NCBI GenBank assembly: GCA_944472135.2
Contig: OX235262.1
Location: forward strand, 167,895,509-167,959,508
Reading direction: 5' to 3'
Source of the DNA: Trichobilharzia regenti
Taxonomy: Eukaryota; Platyhelminthes; Trematoda; Strigeidida; Schistosomatidae
DNA length: 64,000 bases
In this document: piece by piece, positions 56,035 to 64,000 of the stretch
Numbering within the stretch: position 1 is the first letter of the stretch
Layout: each line of letters begins with the position of its first letter
The notes under the pieces: generated by a model
The model's input: the letters and a program-made list of their open reading frames with translations, nothing else
Told to the model about the DNA's origin: nothing
Databases searched by the model: none
Made by a program: the position numbers and the translations under genes

Positions 56035-57015
56035 TATTATATTATTTCCTTTAATTCCTAGAGGAACATAGGACTTCAACCGCACATCTCCGTCGCGTTC
56101 AGTTCTCTGCTAAAGTTTTCACCTAACTCCAAGTCTCCCCACGTGCTTTCATCTCCTCTTCACATGACCTCCTCCAAGTCACCATTGGACGACCAACTCG
56201 CCGCTTCCCTTTCGGGTTACATTTGAGTGATGGCCTGGCATGTGATATCACTTGATGGTTTTCTCAGAGTGTGGCCAATCCACCTCCATTTCTTCCTTCT
56301 TATTTGGTACACAATCTGGTCCTGGTTGGTTTGCTCCCAGAGGTCACTCCCTACTAGGTGACATCTTCAGTGCATACTTCAATTTAAAGTGAGCATTTAG
56401 ATTTCTCCACGAGTTTATTAATCATCTCTCCTGGTGACTTTGGACGTCACATCCAGCTCAGAGAACACAATCACATCAAAATCACTCCCTATTGCTAATC
56501 TGTTTCGACCATCAGATATCTTGAGTATTGAGCGAAGACAGCTGTTAATGTGCATGATGCACCAAGTCTCTGATCCGTATAGTAGCACTGACTTCACATT
56601 GGAGTTGAAAATCCGGATCTTATTTTTCATGCTGAATGCTGTTGACCTGCACACAGACTTGAGAGTAATGAAAGCTTGTCTTGCTTTCCCGATTCTTGCT
56701 TTGATATCCTCATCAGTTCCATCCGCCTGTAGTTGAAACGATGCTTCCCAGGTAGGTGAAGGAGGTTGTTTCTTTCAGGTTCCTCCCATTTATGCTGGCT
56801 GATTGTTGTCTGTTGTTGTTTCTGTGGTTGTTGGTGTTGGCCAGGAATCTTCATCACCACTGTTTTCTCTATATTCACCTGAATGGTATCCTATCTTTGA
56901 TGCTTCTTCTACCGCCAGCTTGTTGCATTTCACTTGCATATCTTCCAGTTTGTGGGAAATCAGACATATATCATCGTCGAAGTCCAGATCCTCCTGTACA
57001 TTATATGTTCATTAA
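56035..57015 (-). pseudogene. RTE-B LINE 3' half, degenerate
   Basis: On the - strand: DLDFDDDICLISHKLEDMQ (YADD-like box decayed to DFDD, near 56985), [42 protein letters not shown] and the tail TTGAAGTCCTATGTTCCTC. The 3' end carries an ATT microsatellite (about 56027-56045). Confidence 0.82.
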
Positions 57016-57689
57016 TCATATCTATAAAATTTGATGGTTCGGCGTTTCTCTGGTTTCTAAGTTACTGAGTGTCTGGTCTATTATCATCATTGTCAACATT
57101 TCATGACGGCGGTTATCTGCTAAAAGTATGGTGTTTCCATAGTTTTGTCTTTATTATTGTAGGTCCCGTTTTTGGGTTCAGAGTTCAACTTTGGACATAG
57201 AGTGATTTATTTATGCGTGTATATGTGAGTGCCTTTCTTTCTCTAATTTGACATTTAGCTAATTTGTGCTATGAAGCAGTATTATCGTTTTTGTTTAATT
57301 TCATCATTGTATGAAAGTTTTTTTAAAAAAAGTGTAAAACCCATAGAAATTCACTTGTTCTCAGTTGTATCGTTTAAAGATCTTCGAGTTGATTCCTTCA
57401 TTCCTTGTAATGATGGAAATAGACTTGTTATGGTCTTGAACGCCAGGGAACCAACGGATCTCTGCATCGTACTGTGTATAGCTGTCCGAAACCTCTTTGA
57501 GAGATATGCACAGTCACAAAACACTCCAACGTTAGCAAACAGATGATTATTGATCCATAGACTTGATGGTTCTGTTCAACAATAATAACACCGAAATCTC
57601 GAAATTATCTCAAAAGCAACAATCGAATAACACACAAAAGGAATTGCATACAAACACTATTCAAGAGGGCAAGGACTCATTGCAGCACT
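57016..57689. other. Intron 8, no supported gene
   Basis: A 91-codon ORF at 57271-57546 has no recognised motif. Confidence 0.35.
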
Positions 57690-58570
57690 CCGACATTAAG
57701 GAAAATTGGAGAAAAATACCTCATGGACGTCCTTAAAAAAATGGATATCCACGGAATTTCATCAAAAGACATATACCCCAAGCCAACCTATAAAACCGAA
57801 AGCCCCCAAGGAAAGCACAAAGAAAATCGCATTACCATATATAAAGGATATCTCAGAAATCACTACAAGACTCTTCAAAACTTTAGGAATTGACGTCGTA
57901 CACAAACCAACAAAGTCGCTTCACTCAATTCTATGTCAACCAAAAGACTCAACAGCGAAAGAAGACAAAACCAACATCATCTACAAAATAAACTGTAATA
58001 ACTGCGAAAAACACTACATTGGCCAAAGTGGACGTCCCCTTCGTCTTCGTATCCACGATCATAAGCTAGCCGTCAAAAGACATGATATCCACTCCCTCAT
58101 TTCACTACACAGACAACTACGGACATCAATTCGACTGGGACAACGTTCAAATATTAGACAGAGGAAACAACAAGATTACCAGAAAAGCCTGGTATTCCAG
58201 TGAATCATCAATTAATAGATACATCGAGATAGACAAAATTTACCAACCGATCAGAAGGAAACCTCATACACAAAGGGTCAAAGTTCAGGTCAAAGAAACA
58301 ATCAGTTCCAATACAAGTAACCTACAAGGTGTGAAATCACACAAAAACAACCAATCACGTTCAAGGTGATCACCAGGAGGGATGATTAATAAACCCGTGG
58401 AGAAATCTAAAAGCTCACCTCAATTCAAATTGAAGTATGCGCTGAAGATGTCGCTTCGCAAATTAACTATCCAGCTCAGAAAACACAACCACCTCACAAT
58501 CATCCACCTGAGCTACAAATCTTCTCCATCATCTTTCAACAGTACCGTTAGACAGCTATATAGGTAAGGT
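57690..58570 (+). pseudogene. Penelope-like element 5 (second GIY-YIG family), one frameshift
   Basis: ALPYIKDISEITTRLFKTLG, IDVVHKPTKSLHSILCQPKD, NIIYKINCNNCEKHYIGQSG (GIY-YIG) and RPLRLRIHDHKLAVKRHD in one frame to about 58090. The domain then continues in another frame as YGHQFDWDNVQILDRGNNKI, KAWYSSESSINRY. This subfamily has the C-x-x-C-x-K-x-Y-I-G-Q form, unlike the other PLEs here. CTGAAGATGTCGCTTCGC follows at about 58442. It probably ends near 58570. Confidence 0.85.
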
Positions 58571-59554
58571 AACTTTCAAGTACAAAACAAGTAGTGTAGA
58601 ATAAAATTAATTAACCAAATTTCAGCCGTAAGAAGTACCTTAGAATCAGGTGGAATATTCGCAGCGGTGGGATCAAAATCTTTCAGCAAGAATTACGCGC
58701 CAAACAACCCTCACAGACATTTCAAAGCCAAAATGACAATAAAACCTAATAAATACACAACCACAAAGTGAAACACTTAATTTAAAGATTAAACAGGAAC
58801 AAAGACAAAACAATAAGGATCAAGTCGACACATGATATGCAGATGTCACAACAATGATATACAGTCTAGCAGAAAAGAGGATAATAACAACAAAGTTAAC
58901 TGAAACGTTCAAATAATCATCAATATTGTATTCAGATTATTCAGGAGTGTGATCTTTCCCTTGTCCCATATCCCTGTGTGTTTATTCCGTAGATATCTCA
59001 TGTCACACCGCCTTTTTACTAGTTTTTCATCGCTGATTTCTTGTTTTAGGTTTTTCTCACTGGTTATAACGCGAAGTGTGTGTTACTGAATTGTTTATGG
59101 TCGTGTAACTTGACTGGAACACAGCATTATAACCAACTGATCAGTTGAATTCATCTACCACACTGAGATCGATAAAAGAAAAGTCAGTCTGGGAGAGACG
59201 ACGACTGGAATGATGACAACAATAACAATAAATAACGAGCGCAACAATATTTATTAGACAAAACACATGGTATATCTATGATATTTACGAAATCTCAGGA
59301 ATTTAAGCCATAAACAAACGAATGGAAACTGATCAATTAGGTTATCATGTCAGCACATGCGTAAATCATACATACGTCCACCGGCTCACTCGTATTCTGA
59401 AAAAAAGTCGTTTAGCTTGTCTACGTGAAAACATACATGGTTATTGTAAAAACGTCGATTAAGATTATATTGGTGGCTATAAATTAAAGCCTAATTCATA
59501 CACAATTCTTCCCACTAATAAACTTGAACAAAGCAAGAATGACAGATGTACCAT
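58571..59554. other. Intron 8, no feature seen
   Basis: AT-rich; no repeat or gene recognised. TACCAT at 59549-59554 is the left target duplication of the next LTR. Confidence 0.45.
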
Positions 59555-59862
59555 TGTGACAACGGAAGACAAGGGCCAGGCAACATATCATTTACTAAGG
59601 AAATCAACACATATTTATAGATTTTCATGTACATATTATAGATTATTGTTAGTAGACAAACACAGTCTTCTGATTAGTGGCTTCTCACTGAAAGCTAATC
59701 TTTCATCTCTTGGTGGCTGTATCTTGAATGTCAGATCATCTCTCTGCTAACTATATCCGCCTACGCAGTCTTTGTTCTTATTTTTCTCACGACTAATATT
59801 TGCGACATAAGCATTGACGTAAATTAATGTCTACCGATTTGGCAAGCTGACAGCTCTCACCA
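59555..59862 (-). mobile_element. Solo LTR, LTR family 2 (copy 3), with target duplication
   Basis: 308 bp, reverse orientation. The - strand starts TGGTGAGAGCTGTC and ends TCCGTTGTCACA. It is flanked on both sides by TACCAT (59549-59554 and 59863-59868). Confidence 0.87.
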
Positions 59863-60624
59863 TACCATCTCTCATCCTTTATTATTTCGCGGTTTCTTCG
59901 TATCTGGTTACATGTACGTACTAAAACACATACATGAGGAGAACAGTAGGAAGAGTTCTTATCCGCATTTCTGAACACATACGTAAGAACCTGAAACCAA
60001 AGGGCTCACAAGCATTAAACACTGCTATCTCACGCCATCTGTTGGACATTAGTCATATTGTGGGAATACCTGAGGACGTTCGAAATAATAAATAGGCAAA
60101 GGAAACCTAGCCTGCTGCGTTTTGCTGAGACGTAATCGCCATCAAACGGTTTTAACCAAATCAATGTACGCAGAAAAAGGCAGTGGTGGATCTACCACTG
60201 CTTTGGTGATAAAAAAAGTATATAAATCTTATTACGTCATCTTCTCTCCTGTTTAGAAAGAATTTATTGTTACATCTAAATATGACTCACTCTAACCCCA
60301 AGTTTTTGCTATTTTATAAAACCATATTTCCTGCAGTTACTCAAACTATACTCTTTCCGGTTAAACTTCGTTTCTACTCAAAAATTTTGTTGAACTCTGT
60401 TTTTATGATCCCAAACATATTCGTCTAATTATCCTGTATACACAGTCAATCCGTTTAACTCTTAATTTAGTTAGCAACTTCCCTTATTTCGGACCTACGT
60501 TACTTCCAGCGTTCCTATCAGTTACTCCTTGTCGTCGTGGAAAAACTATGTAGCATATTTGTATGGTTCTGCTTGTTACCAGCTGAGAAGAAAACGTGAA
60601 ATAATATGAAGAATGAGCTTATAT
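59863..60624. other. Intron 8, PLE C-terminal scrap only
   Basis: 60100-60180 reads like a PLE C-terminus (RKPSLLRFAE, then IKRF and CTQKK across a frameshift). Nothing else recognised. Confidence 0.4.
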
Positions 60625-60696
60625 TTATCGATTGTATAGTGGTGAGTATCTCCGCCTGTCACGTGGAATGCCCGGGTTCGACTCCCGGTCGAGGAG
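60625..60696 (+). tRNA. tRNA-Asp(GTC)-like gene or recent pseudogene
   Basis: 72 nt that fold as a tRNA: D-arm GTATAGTGGTGAGTAT, anticodon arm TCCGC CTGTCAC GTGGA (anticodon GTC), T-arm CCGGG TTCGACT CCCGG, acceptor TTATCGA/TCGAGGA. The A-box TAGTGGTGAGTA and B-box GGTTCGACTCC are intact, and TTTT follows at 60703-60706. In the acceptor stem the third pair is A with G (mismatch) and the second is T with G, so it may be decayed at the 5' end. Confidence 0.75.
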
Positions 60697-60697
60697 C

Positions 60698-60945
60698 TGG
60701 CTTTTGTCGGTGACACAGCAGTTGGAAAGCTCGCCGACCATGCACATGGTCTGGGGTTCGGTCCCCGGCCACAGACGCACTGTTTTACCTTGCTAAGCCA
60801 GTACTAGAGCTGGCAAAGAGGGAAGGTTGGGGATGAGGCTGGCTAGCAACCCCATCCAGTAAAAGGAAACACTACTGCAACAGAAACTTCAAGCCTCTAG
60901 CTTGAAGCCCTATGTTTTACCATTGGGAACGTGAAGGAATAAAAA
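60698..60945 (+). repeat. tRNA-derived SINE A (copy 8)
   Basis: GTCGGTGACACAGCAGTTGG promoter end, GGGGTTCGGTCCC B-box, the full body, and the tail TAGCTTGAAGCCCTATGTTT with GGGAACGTGAAGGAAT. It starts 2 bp after the tRNA-like sequence. Confidence 0.87.
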
Positions 60946-61374
60946 AAGATTCGTAGCTCTTGTTTTGTTAAAGTACATACAATTCATGAATATTTGTACT
61001 TGATTATTATTATTATTATTAAATGTTGTATTGTGTTTGTATATGTTGTTCATGATCGATCGATCCTAGAACCCAATCAATCATGTGAAATAGATTGTTT
61101 GTAATATCTTTTAAAATGGCGAAATGTTCTCACATGGGATGATTACAACAAGCATTCATACTGTATAGAAAAGGTCTTTCTTTTGACATTTAAATTGAAC
61201 ACTTTATTAGTAGCAGGTTATAAACAAATGTTTAGATATAGGTATATATATATATTCATCCTTACACCTGTTTATTTATACTTTGCACTCTTGGAGATTA
61301 GTTTGTTTCTAATCTTGCCTACTAGTGTAGTATATTTCAGTCAAGTTAAAGTATAACGATACAAGAGTGCGAAC
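60946..61374. other. Intron 8, no feature
   Basis: Short ATT and AT runs (61003-61020, 61237-61254). Confidence 0.5.
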
Positions 61375-62300
61375 GCACCAATAACCTTTAACGTGTATAC
61401 TATTCGTTGGATAACGAACGGTTCCACTATCATAGATGGCACAGCAGCTGAAACTCATTCAATATGAATCACCCTGAATTGCATACTTCCTCCGATCCCT
61501 CTTGGTCTTCCGACATCATGTTATGGTTTCTAGAAAGATATTTCGTTTACCCGTCTGCGTACGAAAATTAAGACAATCTAGTATCGCTCAGTCAGTCTCT
61601 ACAGTTACAGTTTGTTAATTCTTGTATTCCGTCTATCCTCGTTTACTGCTCCCTCCACCCCCCGTTAATATTTTCTAGACTACTTAAGAAAGACCTTTGT
61701 TATAGTGAGAAGAGCACTGAAATCTGTCGTCTGTTGGGGGAGTGGGTTGTCTCTTTAGCCAATACTGTTTAGCTAATATTGTTGCAGGCGGACTCATGCA
61801 AGACACTAGTGAATATTATCTTGCTGAACCTCTGCACACAAGCCTCTCCTACCATCTCACACCTGATATCTATGGTCGGCCTGCAAAATTTGGGCTACCG
61901 ATATCCATGCTGAAAATTCCATACTTGTACCAAAAATACAATGTCGAATGAAGCTGTAAATCAAAAATCAAATCAAAATCAACTATAGGCGGGGTGTAGA
62001 AGTATAAAAACTGTACAACATATACCTTATTTGACAGGCACACATTTGATGTGAGAGATTTGTAAGGCATGACACTACTAATTTTCTGAGGAACACTTGG
62101 TAAACGATCCTCTTTTTTCTTTTTCACGTTATTGCATTGTTGTTAAAATTTTCACCTAATTCTTATATTCACATTCCAATGTGAATGTCCTGTTTTAATT
62201 ATTGTCCCTTTAAGGAGGAGGGAATTATATGCATTACTGTACTACATGCTGAAAATTCCATAATTACACAAAATTGCCGTTTGGAATAAAGATATTATTA
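61375..62300 (+). mobile_element. Element G LINE copy, degenerate, with nested SINE
   Basis: Matches element G RT region and 3' UTR as listed for 25910-26990, here on the + strand, ending GGAATAAAGATATTATTATT. A truncated SINE B lies inside it. Confidence 0.78.
61856..61985 (+). repeat. tRNA-derived SINE B (copy 5), 5'-truncated
   Basis: Begins TCACACCTGATATCTATGGT and runs to the AAGCTGTAAATCAAAAATCA tail. It lacks the tRNA-like promoter. Confidence 0.85.
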
Positions 62301-62689
62301 TTGTTGTTATCATAACGCCACTATGAACAGTGTTGATGAAGTGAGGTGCAAATTTCATCCCCATCTCGTTTTTAAGTGCTGTTTGGAGGATGTTTAATTA
62401 GCTTGCTGGTGTTAGGTTTGGGGGTGGAATTTAGTGTAAATATTTGTCGCTCCTGTTACTGGGACCCATATCAACTTATCGGTCTATGGCTTTCAAGGGA
62501 AACTGAAAAAAACACGATAAAACGATAAATGATTCACAAATGGAAATCATCTTCACTTACTTCGATGAGCATATGTACAGAAGCTGGTCTTATTTAAACT
62601 GATACTCCTCATTATAATTGAGAGATGTTTTCAAGATACCCTAGGGGGAAGTAACCTTTTAAATGTGTCTTATCATTGATATTAGATGG
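62301..62689. other. Intron 8, no feature seen
   Basis: No recognised motif. Confidence 0.5.
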
Positions 62690-62995
62690 TTAGAAGCAAT
62701 CGGCAGGAAGCCTTGGACCTAAGTTTCGTGTTTAATTGGCAATCACCAGTCAGCAAGGTGTATCTTCAACCTTGAGGAAACTAGTAGCCCTTTTGATATC
62801 CGAACTCGTGTCACCTAATACTGCAGTCAGAGACATTATCATTTAATGTCAACGATTCAAAGTGCACCGTGATGGCGCGAGCTACCTGGAATGGTGGTCA
62901 CACTGCAAAGTTGTCTGATGGAATTCAGTTTGCACCAAGCAAAGGGCTACATACATTACAGTAGTTATTAACTGGTGTCCAATTAAAGTGTCTTC
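62690..62995 (-). repeat. tRNA-derived SINE D (copy 3)
   Basis: Shares GCAGGAAGCCTTGGACCTAA, TTCGTGTTTAATTGGC and the flank block GTGATGGCGCGAGCTACC with the 47.6-48.3 kb cluster. Confidence 0.75.
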
Positions 62996-64000
62996 GTATT
63001 GCTATTGTAAATTCACGTCATCTTTGTGTGAAAACCCACTGGTTTTTCTGATTGGTCGCCCCAGGGTTAATTGTGCGTTCTCATTCCAATGGGTCGTTAT
63101 AGTTTAACTTCGCCCATATTTCTACGGTGTTGATAGTTAGGCAATTCAATATCTTCATACACTTATTCCTTTTTATGAATTTGAATAAAACAAAAAGAAT
63201 TCTGTGTTTGTCTGGGGAATAAGATAAGGCCATCAATTATTTCGTCTCTTTCATCTTCAACTGTCCACAATTAAAGAAAAATTTTTATTGAGTATATCTA
63301 GAGAGAAATTATTAGCGTACTCTCGAAGGTGTGTTATGATGTCGGTTAACAGGAGACTCCGACAGTAATAAACAGAGTGCTCAGAAGTTCCATGTATAAC
63401 TTATGCTCACAAAGTCCTATATATCTAAACCTTTTCTTGATTTAAACGCATTACTTCTGAATTTGCTGTTAACTGCCATCGAATCACGTTTGAAAGGACG
63501 TTAATAATCATTTGTCTGTACATATACATAAATTAATTTGTTCAGGTTGTGCACACAGCTGAAAAGAAGCCAACCAAATTAATGATGACATCATCAGGAC
63601 ACCGGGGCGTTCAGATTTATTCAAATTCAGTATTTTGTCAACTCATGAGAGACAAAACACTTAGTAGCTTACAAAGTTTGTGTTTATGGAGAGAGGGAAT
63701 GCATGCCATAAGAGGGAGATATTAACTGACACCTTAACTGACTATCGAATGTGATTATTCTCCCATAGGGCGTGCTGTCTGCGCTTCGATGAGCAGCTGC
63801 AAAAATATCAGAGGGTAAAATCTCGCCGACAGATACAAGGACACTCGACAATAATATATTTATACATATGATACAACCAGTCCGCTTTATTATTTTGAAC
63901 AAAGAGAGGATGAAAGATAAAATGAGCCCGTATTTTGCACTTCATGACTTTTCATCTCTTGCTAACAAATCGACAGGAGGCTTGTTCACAGCTTCGGCTA
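62996..64000. other. Intron 8, no supported gene
   Basis: AT-rich; only short ORFs (72 codons at 63684-63902 on -). No HECTD1 exon found. Confidence 0.5.

Overview
The window looks like nuclear DNA of a blood fluke (Schistosoma or a close relative). It is AT-rich and intron-dominated. It is packed with CR1-like and RTE-like non-LTR retrotransposons, Penelope-like elements (PLEs) carrying a GIY-YIG domain, Ty3/gypsy-type LTRs, and several tRNA-derived SINE families. One SINE family carries a hammerhead ribozyme, as the schistosome Sm-alpha repeats are known to do. The genus assignment is an inference from this repeat content; I do not call a species.

The only host protein-coding gene I can support is on the + strand: the 5' part of a HECTD1-type E3 ubiquitin ligase. 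Eight coding exons lie between 22766 and 55833, about 985 codons. They cover the N-terminal armadillo-like region, the ankyrin repeats, and the start of the following conserved block. All splice phases match (0, 1, 1, 1, 2, 0, 0, 1) and every intron has GT-AG ends. The middle and the HECT domain lie beyond the right edge. Introns range from about 1.4 to 17 kb and are made largely of repeats.

Layout. 1-2262: CR1/Jockey-like ORF on the - strand, open at the left edge. 3854-6425 and 7741-9866: two damaged CR1-like copies in opposite orientations. 9938-14162: SINEs, LTRs and a decayed gypsy pol. 14163-17255: a PLE and another LINE, here called element G. 17752-22744: a palindrome, a solo LTR and sequence with no recognised gene. 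22766-38225: HECTD1 exons 1-7 with intronic SINEs, RTE-like fragments and LTRs. 38226-55604: the 17-kb intron 7, with a full-length RTE-like RT ORF, hammerhead SINEs, four PLE copies, inverted duplications and inverted SINE clusters. 55605-55833: exon 8. 55834-64000: intron 8, with RTE and PLE fragments, a solo LTR, a tRNA-Asp-like sequence, SINEs and another element G copy.

The most notable signals are a structurally complete hammerhead in sense orientation inside HECTD1 intron 7 (41640-41688), PLE copies with inverted terminal arms, a SINE that shares its 3' tail with an RTE-like LINE, solo LTRs with exact target duplications, and two long hairpin palindromes. SINE letters (A-D) and the name 'element G' are labels of convenience used only here.
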